Assembly: GCA_943788935.1 (NCBI GenBank)
Contig: CALSSE010000015.1
Location: 333,773 to 397,772 of the forward strand
DNA from: an uncultured bacterium
Lineage (GTDB): Bacteria; Myxococcota_A; Bradymonadia; UBA7976; VGTA01
Direction of reading: 5' to 3'
DNA length: 64,000 nucleotides
The position numbers and the translations under genes are program-made. The notes under the pieces are model-generated. The model searched no databases. It saw nothing but the letters and a program-made list of their open reading frames with translations, and had not been told where the DNA came from. Of this stretch, positions 1 through 8,921 are shown piece after piece. The number at the start of each line of letters is the position of its first letter. Positions within the stretch are counted from its first letter, which is position 1.

Positions 1-157
1 CACAGCTGAGCCCTCCCTCTCCAAAGTCAATGTCCGCACCCGAGATGTCACGCTGATCTCCTCCCTCATCGCAAGAGGAGAGACAGACAGCGATACATAG
101 AGCGAGGGAGAAAGAGAGGGGGAGGAGATATTGACCTAGTTGGATATGATTGGGCAT
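1..157 (-). CDS. lipoprotein, N-terminal part only (cut by window edge)
   Basis: Reading leftwards from an ATG at 157, the frame stays open to the window edge (52 codons). It begins MPNHIQLGQYLLPLSFSLAL and continues through a hydrophobic stretch to a lipobox ending L-S-S-C followed by Asp, then an acidic Gly-rich segment. This is a typical lipoprotein signal peptide. The Asp after the Cys would favour inner-membrane retention by the E. coli rule, but that rule need not hold here. An AGAGAGG ribosome site lies about 9 bases before the ATG. It follows the VWA lipoprotein on the same strand by 100 bases, so it is probably the last visible member of that cluster. Function cannot be seen. Confidence 0.6.
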   Translation of the reverse strand, partial: MPNHIQLGQYLLPLSFSLALCIAVCLSSCDEGGDQRDISGADIDFGEGGLSC

Positions 158-257
158 CGTGTAAAGCCTCTCTAAGAGATATATGGAGACGGGCATCAGA
201 GCGTCTTGAGCTTATAGCGTAGCGGCAAAGTATTCGAGCGCTTTACAGCATTTTAGC

Positions 258-2165
258 TTACTGAGTATCGGCGAGATTCACAGCTTGACGAACACAGTTC
301 ATCTCGGGATTAAAGTCTTCGAGAGAGAGAAAGTCTTCATCGGAGAGCTCAAAGCGAAGAGATGATCCCCATTGGCTCCGTTCTTGTGGGCTAAGAGGAC
401 CAACACGAGGGAGCAGACCCGTCTGTGGATCCAAGGGAGCGCTGACACAGGCGACACGCCACTTACTCGCTTTGGTGGTCTCATCAAAAGCGCCTTCTCC
501 GGCATAGAGGAGTACCCGATTCTCTACAGTTAGAGCTCTCGCTGAGAGAGCCTCCTCATTCACTAGAGTCGTTGAGTCACTCATGGATGGTTTATTTGAG
601 GTCGTTGATCTCATGGCGCTGATCGCGGGGAGGCCTCGAACGCTAAAGCGATAGCAGCTTCGTTGATCGCTCACTCCAACCTCCTCCACTTCACGGGCAT
701 AACCGACTCGAGAGCGAATAGCGGCATCATCACAGAGGGGGTCAAAACCATTAAGCACCTCTACGATACTCTCAGTCCCATCCCAATCGAGGTCTCCTCG
801 GCGCTCTTGCTGTTGAGGGCTCGTTCCAAATCGAAATTCTACGCCGTCAGGGAGCCCATCATCATCGCTATCAACTCGGTTAGCGAGACTCCCGAAAAAG
901 GCCTCTTCGCAGTCATTGAGCCCATCTCCATCACTATCCATGATGCCTACCATATCAGGATCGCAGCTGGCGTCAGTCGAGTCGAGAGGATCTAACCCAG
1001 AGCGTCTAAAGAGCCACTCAACTCTGTCATTTAAGCCATCCTCATCGCTGTCAGCGTTGAGAGGGTCTGTTCCTAGTCTCAGCTCATATAGATCAGCTAG
1101 CCCATCCATGTCGCTATCGGCCATGGGCTCTCCACAAGAGGGCTTCCCATCTTGATCAGCGTCGATAAACATGGAAGCATCCCATTGAGCTCCGAGCGCA
1201 TTTGTTTGTTGGGCTGAGCTTTGGATGACATGGTTGGTCAGGGGGACGAGAGTCTTTAAACTGTAAAGACGCTTGAGTCTAGAGAGCTCAATATGTAGGA
1301 AATTGAGCCTCTCTCCACTAGGGAAGCTACGGTAACTCCCGCCGCCGAGCTCTGCCATCTCTCCAAGAAGACGCTGAGCTGATTGGTCGAGGACCAAGCC
1401 CTCTTCGGTCGATAGAAACAGGGTATGCAGATTAATCTCACCCACACCAAACAGCTGTCGGAGCTTACGGATCTCAGAGATCTTGAGCGCGATCTGTTCG
1501 GAGAGGGCGCCGCTATTGTTATTAGCCCCATCTGATGGCAATCCATCGGAGAGGAATATAACTACATACCGACTTCGACCTAAGGCTTCATTTTCTGTAC
1601 GAAGCGCCTCGGTTCTGAGCGCCAAATATACAGTGTCTAAAGCATTAAGGTAGTTAGTTGTTCGGTCAGTGATAGAGAGCTTCTCAGTCGCGACTTCTAA
1701 GAGCTCAGGTCGTCGAGTGAAATAGGTGTCTCTGACGCCATCACTATCAATATCCTCGCCAGTGAGGAACTCCGCTTGAGCGGAGAAGCGCATTACGCCG
1801 ATCAAGGTCTCAGCGTCTCCTCTACTTTGCTCTAAAAGACGTTGCCAAGTCTCTCGGACAGCGCGCTGTCGACCGCTCTCTTCAGTTTCAGGATCAGGAG
1901 GGTCAGTCACCTCCATTGACTCTGATCCATCGACGACAAATAATACTCTTAAAGGGTAACTCAGGTCTTCGGAGGGTGATGTACAGAGTTCCCCTGAAAT
2001 AGAAAAACTCTGTTTCTCAAAGGGATCAAGCACATCTTCGATAGGAACCCAGTCCACTCGATTACATGAGAATAAGAGGAGAGTTAATAGAGAGACTTGA
2101 GGTCGTAGGCTGACGGAGTGTAGCGACCGAATCATCGGCTGAAGACTCGAGGGAATAAACATCAT
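258..2165 (-). CDS. VWA-domain lipoprotein with thrombospondin type-3 repeats
   Basis: A 635-residue lipoprotein. The signal peptide ends in a lipobox L-F-S-C (Cys34). A von Willebrand A domain starts near residue 70, and its MIDAS motif D-G-S-E-S (Asp79, Ser81, Ser83) should bind a divalent metal. From about residue 330 there are Asp-rich thrombospondin type-3 calcium repeats of the DSDxDGLxD type. The last about 140 residues have no recognisable fold, but include R-S-C-Y-R-F, which is matched in the neighbouring paralogue. The ATG overlaps the stop of that paralogue by four bases (ATGA), so the two are translationally coupled. It probably sits on the outer membrane or cell surface as a calcium-stiffened adhesion or scaffold protein; the ligand is unknown. 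Confidence 0.85.
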   Translation of the reverse strand: MMFIPSSLQPMIRSLHSVSLRPQVSLLTLLLFSCNRVDWVPIEDVLDPFEKQSFSISGELCTSPSEDLSYPLRVLFVVDGSESMEVTDPPDPETEESGRQRAVRETWQRLLEQSRGDAETLIGVMRFSAQAEFLTGEDIDSDGVRDTYFTRRPELLEVATEKLSITDRTTNYLNALDTVYLALRTEALRTENEALGRSRYVVIFLSDGLPSDGANNNSGALSEQIALKISEIRKLRQLFGVGEINLHTLFLSTEEGLVLDQSAQRLLGEMAELGGGSYRSFPSGERLNFLHIELSRLKRLYSLKTLVPLTNHVIQSSAQQTNALGAQWDASMFIDADQDGKPSCGEPMADSDMDGLADLYELRLGTDPLNADSDEDGLNDRVEWLFRRSGLDPLDSTDASCDPDMVGIMDSDGDGLNDCEEAFFGSLANRVDSDDDGLPDGVEFRFGTSPQQQERRGDLDWDGTESIVEVLNGFDPLCDDAAIRSRVGYAREVEEVGVSDQRSCYRFSVRGLPAISAMRSTTSNKPSMSDSTTLVNEEALSARALTVENRVLLYAGEGAFDETTKASKWRVACVSAPLDPQTGLLPRVGPLSPQERSQWGSSLRFELSDEDFLSLEDFNPEMNCVRQAVNLADTQ

Positions 2166-4459
2166 GGAGTCATCTCCTCAGGGCCATCTACATTCTCTTC
2201 TATAGACATCTCAGACTCACAAGAGCAAGTCGCCGTGGTGAGTTGGGTGAGAATCTCAACCATCTCTTCAGCGTGTTTTGGACTATAGCAGTGAATATCG
2301 GGGTCAAATTGAGCGAGGGGAACGAAGAGATTAATAGGATCTTGTGGGAGGTTGAGATACATACGACGATCGAAGAGTTCGAAAACTCGACCGATCAGGG
2401 TCTCTTTGTCCATTCGATACCCATTAATATCAAGGCTCTCAGGCAGACAGGTACTGATGAGCTCCACGACCTTTTCGCGAGAGACTGAGGTGGTGTTCAT
2501 CGCTTGCTCAGCGTTAGACCAAGCACAATCACTCACATCATCTACGCCGAGATAAAGTTGATCGCGTATCCATTGCCAACCTTCAGGGGTAAGATCTATG
2601 ATATCACCTGGTTCCTTCTTAAGTGGACCGCTCATCACCGCCTCTACACACGCTCGGCGAACTTTATAGGGTGCTTCTGCGCTCGATAGCGCTTGACTAA
2701 ATGAGGTGAAATAGACCCGGTTCAATCCTCGAGACTCCTTCTCTTCGGAGAGGGTAGTCATCAATGGAATGTCGCGGGTCGTGAAATCATAACATCGTCG
2801 CTCAGTGTTGAGGTAGGTCTCTTCATCGATGACCGATCGTTCACCAATCTCTTGAACCTCATATCGAATTTTAGTGAGTGAGACTCGTGGCTCAGCGACT
2901 CGAGGATTGGTCCCTGCGCGCATTTCATCTCGATTCACCTCACCGTCGAGGTCACCATCGAGCTCAGCGTCAGCCTTGAGAGGGTTGGTATCAGCACGCA
3001 TCTCAAAGCCATCGAGAAGTAGGTCTCCATCGCTATCAGGAGTAAGGGGGTCGGTATTTAGGAAGAGTTCCTCACAATCGCTAAGGCCATCTCCATCACG
3101 ATCTCCTCGACTATTACAGGTAAGCGCGGGGGCGTCTGGATCGAGGGGATCGAATCCGCTAGCGCGGAAGCGTACTTCAAAGAGGTCACTGTAACCATCT
3201 CCGACCACTCGTCCCCCACGAGACTCATCAGAGTCTCTCGATAAAGGATTGGTACCCTCTCGATATTCTTCTGCGTCGCTGAGGCCATCACCATCGCTGT
3301 CTACTAAACCTCCGAGTTCAGAGAGTGGGTCGCTGATAAATGAAGGGTTATGAGCATAAAACTCACGGACATAATAGGTAGAGCGTAGCGAGCTATAATC
3401 AAAGTCTAAGAAGGTATTATCGGTGTCGGCGAGATTAACATCTCTGAAGGTTCCACCACCGGCATCGGCCATACCGTTAAGCAACAGTCGGGCTTGCTCG
3501 GTGTTGTATCCAAAATTCGCCGCAGCGGGTCCACAGACGGACTCTATTACCTCTTGAGGTGAAGAGAGGAGAACAGTGTTGAGGGTGAGCTCTCCAACAC
3601 CATAAATCGATTCAAGAGTGCGGAGATCGTCAATCTGTTTTTGTAGCTGCTCTGGTTGATTATAGGCGGGACAAGCGCCCTCCATACCGACATAAGTCTC
3701 AGAGAAGGGAGCGCGAGCGTCAGGCGTTGTATTACAGACGCCGTAGAGCGTATCAGGTCTTAGGCTAATATCATCGACGTCATCGCAGTCATCATCGGTC
3801 ATATCGAGCAGACCATCACCATCGTTATCTACTCCATCACCACAACGAGTTTGATCATCTTCACAACCAAGCCGACATCTAGGCTCAGGAGAACCATCGC
3901 TGATAAAGGTGATAATATAACGAGTCCTCGCTCTCACCGCGACCCCGGATTCTACCATGTCATTCTCTAGTAATCTCAGTGAGGTGGCGAGCGCTCCTTG
4001 ATAATCGGTCGCAGGTCCCAGCCCTTGGCTTGGATCAAGATAAGCGGCCATTTCTTGTGGGTTTTGAGTAAAATCTTGCTCTCGAGACCAGTTAGCGAAG
4101 CCAATAAAACCTAGATAAATATTGGGTTGAGGGGCGAGTCGGTTAACGAGCTCATTGAGAACTCTGACTCTTCGATTTTGGCTGTCCGTGCATTGTAGAG
4201 ATGTACTCTGATCAATGACAAATAAGATCTTAATAGGGAAGGCTTCTTCAATAGGTGGTTCACCACAAAAGCGCCCGCTCACCTCTATAAAATGATCGAC
4301 CTCTGGCGGAGGTGTCGGTGGTGTCGGTTCTAAAGCGCTACGCGAGCAGGCGCTCAATAAAATGAGCGCTATACAGCTTATCCAGTTACTCACACCACTG
4401 AAAGAGATCTTCTTCAGTATACAATGGATCAGAGCGGTGGGGTCTTTAATCATTAACAT
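2162..4459 (-). CDS. VWA-domain lipoprotein with thrombospondin type-3 repeats (paralogue of the next gene)
   Basis: A 765-residue lipoprotein: lipobox L-L-S-A-C (Cys38), a Pro-rich linker, and a VWA domain with MIDAS D-Q-S-T-S (Asp83, Ser85, Ser87). The VWA domain carries an inserted Asp/Cys-rich loop (DNDGDGLLD) resembling MopE/calcium-binding repeats. A run of TSP3 repeats follows from about residue 390 to 540, then a long C-terminal region unique to this copy with several cysteines. The motif R-R-C-Y-D-F matches the paralogue downstream, so the pair looks like an old tandem duplication with divergent tails. A strong GAGGAGG site precedes the ATG at 4459. It is the first gene of a coupled pair. 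Confidence 0.85.
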   Translation of the reverse strand: MLMIKDPTALIHCILKKISFSGVSNWISCIALILLSACSRSALEPTPPTPPPEVDHFIEVSGRFCGEPPIEEAFPIKILFVIDQSTSLQCTDSQNRRVRVLNELVNRLAPQPNIYLGFIGFANWSREQDFTQNPQEMAAYLDPSQGLGPATDYQGALATSLRLLENDMVESGVAVRARTRYIITFISDGSPEPRCRLGCEDDQTRCGDGVDNDGDGLLDMTDDDCDDVDDISLRPDTLYGVCNTTPDARAPFSETYVGMEGACPAYNQPEQLQKQIDDLRTLESIYGVGELTLNTVLLSSPQEVIESVCGPAAANFGYNTEQARLLLNGMADAGGGTFRDVNLADTDNTFLDFDYSSLRSTYYVREFYAHNPSFISDPLSELGGLVDSDGDGLSDAEEYREGTNPLSRDSDESRGGRVVGDGYSDLFEVRFRASGFDPLDPDAPALTCNSRGDRDGDGLSDCEELFLNTDPLTPDSDGDLLLDGFEMRADTNPLKADAELDGDLDGEVNRDEMRAGTNPRVAEPRVSLTKIRYEVQEIGERSVIDEETYLNTERRCYDFTTRDIPLMTTLSEEKESRGLNRVYFTSFSQALSSAEAPYKVRRACVEAVMSGPLKKEPGDIIDLTPEGWQWIRDQLYLGVDDVSDCAWSNAEQAMNTTSVSREKVVELISTCLPESLDINGYRMDKETLIGRVFELFDRRMYLNLPQDPINLFVPLAQFDPDIHCYSPKHAEEMVEILTQLTTATCSCESEMSIEENVDGPEEMTP

Positions 4460-4533
4460 CGTCGCCTCCTCAATTACCGCCTATGATGCGATTAGAGATG
4501 AGCGACCGCAAGGATAAATACGCTTCGATTATA

Positions 4534-4659
4534 CTCTCTGCTCTCTGCTCTCTGCTCTCTGCTCTCTGCTCTCTGCTCTCTGCTCTCTGCTACCTACTAT
4601 CTGCTATCCACTATCTGCTATCTACTATCTGTTCTCTGCTCCCTTTGCTCTCTGCTCTA
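4534..4659. repeat. 7-bp tandem array (CTCTCTG) next to a stop codon
   Basis: Eight perfect copies of CTCTCTG (4534-4589) run on into degenerate CTATCTG-type copies up to the stop codon of the DUF1501 gene (TAG on the minus strand, 4657-4659). It fills the 3' untranslated region between that gene and the VWA pair. No convincing gene lies in 4460-4656. Confidence 0.9.
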
Positions 4660-6117
4660 GATCAAAGCGCTGATGGGAGAGACACGGAAGTCAGCACTAG
4701 ACTCGGGGATCCCGACCTCATGGAAGAGAGTCTGTAAGACATGCTCTGGTAAGATGACTTCACCAGCGCTAGGGTTAACCAACGATTGTCCTGTGTGTAA
4801 GTTGGCTGCAGTAGGCTGCATACCAACGTTGGAGGAAGCGCCGATCACTTGACCGCCCCTGATCCCACCACCGATTAAGAAACAGGCATTGGTGAGCGCG
4901 TGATCACGACCACCATTGGGGTTGAGGAGGGGCGTTCTACTAAATTCGCTGAAACCGACAATCGTCGTGTGATCAAGCCAACTTCGTCCGGTCCCTTTAT
5001 ACTCTCGTCCAGAGAGATCATCCACCATGCGAGCGACTACATCAAAGCCTCGCTCTTGATTCCGACCTTGATCACTCTCCCAATTGTCAAAGTGAGTGTC
5101 GAGCCCATTCGCGACTTGAACGCTTACACAGCGGCTCATCCCCGAGCATAGAGCTTGGACAGCGAGCGCTCCTCTGAGCTCTGAGCTGTCATTCGTATTT
5201 GTCATGCCATAGAGGCTACGTAGCTCTGAAAATTCTGGTCTACGGAAGTCGAATCGCTCAGAGAAGCCACCTTGAGTCATCTCAGTAGCCTTAAGTCGAG
5301 ACTCCTCTGCAGCGCGCCAGAAAGCCGACCTCTGGGCAGTACTACAGTTGCTGGCATCAGTGAGTGAGGCGCTGATCTGTCTAGAGATAAGCGAGGAGAG
5401 AGGTGGATCAGCGGGGGCGAGTGTACGCAAAAGATCATCAGTATTACTCACCCTGAGGGCTGAGGCATAATTGGGCTGATCGACGTTAAACGCCTCGACT
5501 TGTACAGAGAGATTAGGGATAGGCTCCTCTGCTCCTAAATGTGCGGCGAGCCATGCGCTACCGCTAGAACCTCTCGCTTGCAACCCGCTAGGCGGACGAC
5601 CGGTGAGGAAGCGTCTTCGACCGGCTTCGTGAGTGAGCGTCTCCATGCTCATTCCACGAACAACAGCGAGCCGATCAGCGTGACGGACGAGCTCTCCAAT
5701 ATGTGGACCAAACATCGTTCCGTTCGGACTATAAATGACGTTTCGTCCTATACCATCTAGTCGATCATAACCGGGTTGAATCAAGGTACTGCGGAGGCGA
5801 TCATCAGAGAAGACTCCTGGATCTCTGGGGTCTAATCCGACGAGGATGTCCCAGCCTCCACTGAAATAGCAGAAGATATAGTAGCGGTCTCGGGTCGCAT
5901 CAAAGCCGTTCGATTCTTGAGCGAGAGCGAGCTTGGTAAGCCCATCCCAGCCTCCGAGACCACCTGCGCCGATTAGCCCTTCTGCTCCGATGAGACCTCC
6001 AGCGGTGGCTATCCCTCGCAATAGTCCTCTTCGTGAGAGTTGGTGAGCTTGACCGCTATGTGTTATTCGCTCATGAGCGGTCATCTTTGAGACAGTGTTT
6101 TGCTTATACTTACTCAT
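4657..6117 (-). CDS. DUF1501 family protein, Tat-exported
   Basis: DUF1501 proteins share the alkaline phosphatase/sulfatase-like fold and are common in planctomycetes and myxobacteria; their substrates are mostly unknown. The ATG at 6117 is chosen over longer openings because GAGGAG lies seven bases upstream, and this removes an overlap with the previous gene. That gives 486 residues. The N-terminus has a twin-arginine signal S-R-R-G-L-L-R (Arg29-Arg30) and then a long Gly/Leu-rich hydrophobic stretch, so export is probably by Tat. Family-like segments include FCYFSGGWD, LTHEAGRRRFLTG, GLDTHFDNW, FSEFSRTP and GGRDHALTNACFLIGGGI. TatB/TatC are encoded at 39.2-40.6 kb. It lies 10 bases downstream of the AGEQH-repeat lipoprotein and probably works with it and the DUF1588-like protein. 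Confidence 0.9.
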   Translation of the reverse strand: MSKYKQNTVSKMTAHERITHSGQAHQLSRRGLLRGIATAGGLIGAEGLIGAGGLGGWDGLTKLALAQESNGFDATRDRYYIFCYFSGGWDILVGLDPRDPGVFSDDRLRSTLIQPGYDRLDGIGRNVIYSPNGTMFGPHIGELVRHADRLAVVRGMSMETLTHEAGRRRFLTGRPPSGLQARGSSGSAWLAAHLGAEEPIPNLSVQVEAFNVDQPNYASALRVSNTDDLLRTLAPADPPLSSLISRQISASLTDASNCSTAQRSAFWRAAEESRLKATEMTQGGFSERFDFRRPEFSELRSLYGMTNTNDSSELRGALAVQALCSGMSRCVSVQVANGLDTHFDNWESDQGRNQERGFDVVARMVDDLSGREYKGTGRSWLDHTTIVGFSEFSRTPLLNPNGGRDHALTNACFLIGGGIRGGQVIGASSNVGMQPTAANLHTGQSLVNPSAGEVILPEHVLQTLFHEVGIPESSADFRVSPISALI

Positions 6118-6127
6118 GATCCACTCC

Positions 6128-7126
6128 TCAATAGCTATAGAAGTCTGGGTGATTAATGAGACCGATGCAGAGGGCTCGCCAGCCAGAGACAGGACTCTGA
6201 TCAACGAGAGAGGCCGTCTCAAAGAGCCAACGCCAATAGGCGAGACGAGCGGACTCACCTGCAGGGAGTGCGCGAGAGTGAAAGCGTAGCACTAGCGAAC
6301 GGACCTGCTGATTTATCGCTTCAGGATCCTCGGTTGAGCTTAGTTCTGGTGAGAGTGTCCCCCACAAGACCACATCGCCCGAGGCAGGCTCAATTCGAGG
6401 ATCACTCGCCGCTGCTATATCAAGCTCTATTCGCTTGCCACAGACTTGACGTGAGGCATCATCAAGGAATTTCATGAACAGCGCAGAGGGGGTGAGGTCC
6501 TCGGTTGTTCGTTGAATAAAGTCGGGTTTTCCGAGAGTTGCCGATAGAGACTCAAACAGGTTCTGATCTTGATTATTACGGCGTTCACTCCAAAATAATC
6601 CTCCACTTACTTGGCGGATCGCTCGATCGAGTTGATCGAGGTTCATTCTTCGACGAGGTCTCTCGAGTACTCTGATTGGATCCGGAGCGACGAGGCCGAC
6701 CTCTTCACTATTATTGGCCTCTTCGATAGATGTTCGATCGAGCTCATCTAGTAAAACAGAGGTGTTTTGTTCACCAGCGTGTTGTTCGCCAGCGTGTTGT
6801 TCGCCAGCGTGTTGTTCGCCAGCGTGTTGTTCGCCAGCGTGTTGTTCGCCAGCGTGTTGTTCGCCAGCATGTTGTTCGCCAGCATGTTGTTCGCCAGCAT
6901 ATTGTTCGCCAGCGTGTTGTTCGCCAGCGTGTTGTTCGCCAGCATGTTGTTCGCCAGCATGTTGTTCGCCAGCATGTTGTTCTGTACCGGTCTCTTCAGA
7001 AGAGTTTTCTATCTTGCCGGTGCAAGCGCTGAGCACCAAGGCTAAAGAGATCAGAGGTAAAAGTAATGGTCGTTTCAGCATAGGACTGTGCGTGTGAAAG
7101 CCTTGTAGATGATTCAATTTATTCAT
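6128..7126 (-). CDS. lipoprotein with AGEQH pentapeptide repeats
   Basis: A 332-residue lipoprotein: signal peptide with lipobox L-S-A-C (Cys35), a linker of 14 tandem Ala-Gly-Glu-Gln-His repeats (one ends in Tyr, one in Asn), then a globular region of about 200 residues. The C-terminus (W-R-A-L-C ... L-I-N-H-P-D-F) resembles the ends of DUF1592/DUF1585-type proteins that accompany DUF1501 genes in planctomycetes, but the match is loose. The start at 7126 has GGAGG eight bases upstream and shares one base with the preceding stop (TAATG). The His/Glu-rich linker could bind metal or simply act as a flexible stalk. It is probably a partner of the neighbouring heme protein and DUF1501 protein. 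Confidence 0.75.
   Translation of the reverse strand: MNKLNHLQGFHTHSPMLKRPLLLPLISLALVLSACTGKIENSSEETGTEQHAGEQHAGEQHAGEQHAGEQHAGEQYAGEQHAGEQHAGEQHAGEQHAGEQHAGEQHAGEQHAGEQHAGEQNTSVLLDELDRTSIEEANNSEEVGLVAPDPIRVLERPRRRMNLDQLDRAIRQVSGGLFWSERRNNQDQNLFESLSATLGKPDFIQRTTEDLTPSALFMKFLDDASRQVCGKRIELDIAAASDPRIEPASGDVVLWGTLSPELSSTEDPEAINQQVRSLVLRFHSRALPAGESARLAYWRWLFETASLVDQSPVSGWRALCIGLINHPDFYSY
6764..6973 (-). repeat. 15-bp coding tandem repeat, 14 copies (AGEQH)
   Basis: Fourteen contiguous 15-base units (plus-strand form GTTCGCCAGCGTGTT with CGT/CAT variants) encode the linker that follows the lipoprotein cysteine. Units are nearly identical at the DNA level, so copy number is probably variable between isolates. 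Confidence 0.95.
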
Positions 7127-8868
7127 TATCTCACCCTCCGGTAACGCTCGTCAGTGATAATATCTTTAATCAGCTTAGAGTAACGGTATCCATTTCGTGC
7201 GAAGCGAACCCCTAGCTGGTCTACCCACTGACGATCACGCTCGTCAGCGACGCTGTCACTCATCTCTTTACCGAGCAGCCACTCTGCGGTACGTTGAGCG
7301 ATGCAGCGGGGAAGACGCTGCCCTGTGACTTCGCTATAAGCGAGTAAGCGCGGGCCACGTTCTACGTTGATCTCATGCTCATCACGTCGGAAACTGTAGG
7401 CCTTAAGTTTACCGAGATAAGGCACTTCTTGTTCAGATAGGGTTGAAGTGATGTAATGACTCCGACACTCCGCGCTGCAGTTACCCCCACCTAGTGCACA
7501 ATTGAGGCAGTCATCCCTTTGAGATGGAAAGCGCTCTGCGTCTAGGTAGGCGATCCCTTGCTCGGTCCATCGACCCCAATAGGAAGCGGCCGGCTCTAAG
7601 AGCGCGTGGCAGTATTTACACCCAGCACGCCCTTGTAGATCAGGGTTACGAACACTCTCATCATCGGGTACCGGCAGGCCTCCCTCTGGCGGTTGGAAAG
7701 GGCTACAGAGGAAGGTGTCATAAAAACGGCTCGCTCGCGCTCGATTGGTCTGAAAGCGAAGTAAGAATGCGGGATGAGTGAGCACTCCCGAGTGCTCGCC
7801 TTCAAGGATTAACTGTGTCCATCGATCACTCTCAGAATAGTTAAAATCAGGGAGCTGCCAATCTGGGATAGGCGAGGGAGACAGAGTATAACGTCCAATA
7901 CGGGTGTGGTGCTTGAAGAAATGAACGAGTGGGCCATTGATATAGAAGCGTCTCTCTTGAAAGAGCTCTAGGTAAGACTCACCGCTAATAAAGATAGAGC
8001 TCACAAGACGGTCTAATGACTCCGCTAGAGCGCTGGTCACTTCACGACGAATATTTCCGGTTACACACCATTTAAGTTCCTCACCACAGCCACAATCAGG
8101 ACGATTTGCCCCTCCATTAGACCCACAAAACGTTCCATTCGTAGAGTATTCTGTCGTTTGGGCATCGAGCGCACAGATCTTTACAGGTGTCTCAGGCGCC
8201 CAATAGGGATTGACCCAAATCCACCCTTCTCTTCGTGTTCCATCCTCTTGATCAAACATGATCAACTCACCGTCATCATCATAGCTCGCAGGCTCGTTGA
8301 GACAAGGGACTCGATCTCCACGGGTTTGTAATGCTGGATTTCGACGCCAATAGATTTGCTGAGATCTAGAGAGATTGGCGTTATTACCATATGGATTGAG
8401 GTTAGATATGTTGTTCCACAGCTGTGAACGAATGAATCGACTCGCTTGACGACCAAAGTCTTCGCTGCTGAGCCATTCATCAAGTTGCGCTTCGCTGAGC
8501 TTACCTCTGGCCTCTTGTAGTATGTGCTGCTCTTCCGAATGAGGGAGCCTACCCAAGAGGTCCAAGGTGAGTGACCTGAGGTAGCGTTGAGGGCTCAACC
8601 CTCCCTCGACATGTTCATCGAGTCTCCACTGACCTGCTTGTCTACTGAGAGCCTCATCAGGACTGATTCGCTGCAGTTCACTCGTTGACATTAACTCGTT
8701 TTCTTCGATCACCGGATCGACACATTGAGCATGGATCGGAGCCTGATAGACCGTGAGCATAAAGGAGGCAGTAATCATAGAGATCAGAGCTCTAATGAGG
8801 ATGCTCTTTACCCTCGTATGATTTTGATCATACACAAGGATGGATGAAGAGATGTTTTGTGCGATCAT
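7126..8868 (-). CDS. DUF1549/DUF1588-like protein with a c-type heme motif
   Basis: The ATG at 8868 (MIAQN) is preferred because AAGGAGG lies five bases before it; an upstream ATG would contain that site. The protein has 580 residues with an N-terminal membrane/signal segment ending near A-H-A-Q. Segments match the planctomycete cytochrome-type families: L-R-S-L-T-L-D-L-L-G-R-L-P (DUF1549-like), LLRFQTNRARASRFYDTFLC, and a C-K-Y-C-H motif at about residue 417 inside GCKYCHALLEPAASYWGRW (DUF1588-like). The C-x2-C-H motif could attach heme c in the periplasm. A further Cys-rich loop follows (C-L-N-C ... C-S-A-E-C). Its stop overlaps the start of the AGEQH lipoprotein, so they are coupled. Its substrate is unknown. 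Confidence 0.8.
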   Translation of the reverse strand: MIAQNISSSILVYDQNHTRVKSILIRALISMITASFMLTVYQAPIHAQCVDPVIEENELMSTSELQRISPDEALSRQAGQWRLDEHVEGGLSPQRYLRSLTLDLLGRLPHSEEQHILQEARGKLSEAQLDEWLSSEDFGRQASRFIRSQLWNNISNLNPYGNNANLSRSQQIYWRRNPALQTRGDRVPCLNEPASYDDDGELIMFDQEDGTRREGWIWVNPYWAPETPVKICALDAQTTEYSTNGTFCGSNGGANRPDCGCGEELKWCVTGNIRREVTSALAESLDRLVSSIFISGESYLELFQERRFYINGPLVHFFKHHTRIGRYTLSPSPIPDWQLPDFNYSESDRWTQLILEGEHSGVLTHPAFLLRFQTNRARASRFYDTFLCSPFQPPEGGLPVPDDESVRNPDLQGRAGCKYCHALLEPAASYWGRWTEQGIAYLDAERFPSQRDDCLNCALGGGNCSAECRSHYITSTLSEQEVPYLGKLKAYSFRRDEHEINVERGPRLLAYSEVTGQRLPRCIAQRTAEWLLGKEMSDSVADERDRQWVDQLGVRFARNGYRYSKLIKDIITDERYRRVR

Positions 8869-8921
8869 CGGAACCTCCTTCGACACGAGGGAGCGAGTAA
8901 ATATAAATACAAGGTAGTATG

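Noticed and set aside
4483..4737. Plus-strand frame over the CTCTCTG array
   Set aside because: Low-complexity Leu/Ser/Cys translation of a 7-bp repeat; runs into the coding end of the DUF1501 gene.
6714..7097. Plus-strand open frame coding a Cys-rich repeat (CCSPA)
   Set aside because: Antisense shadow of the AGEQH repeat; all six frames are open there because the unit length is a multiple of three.
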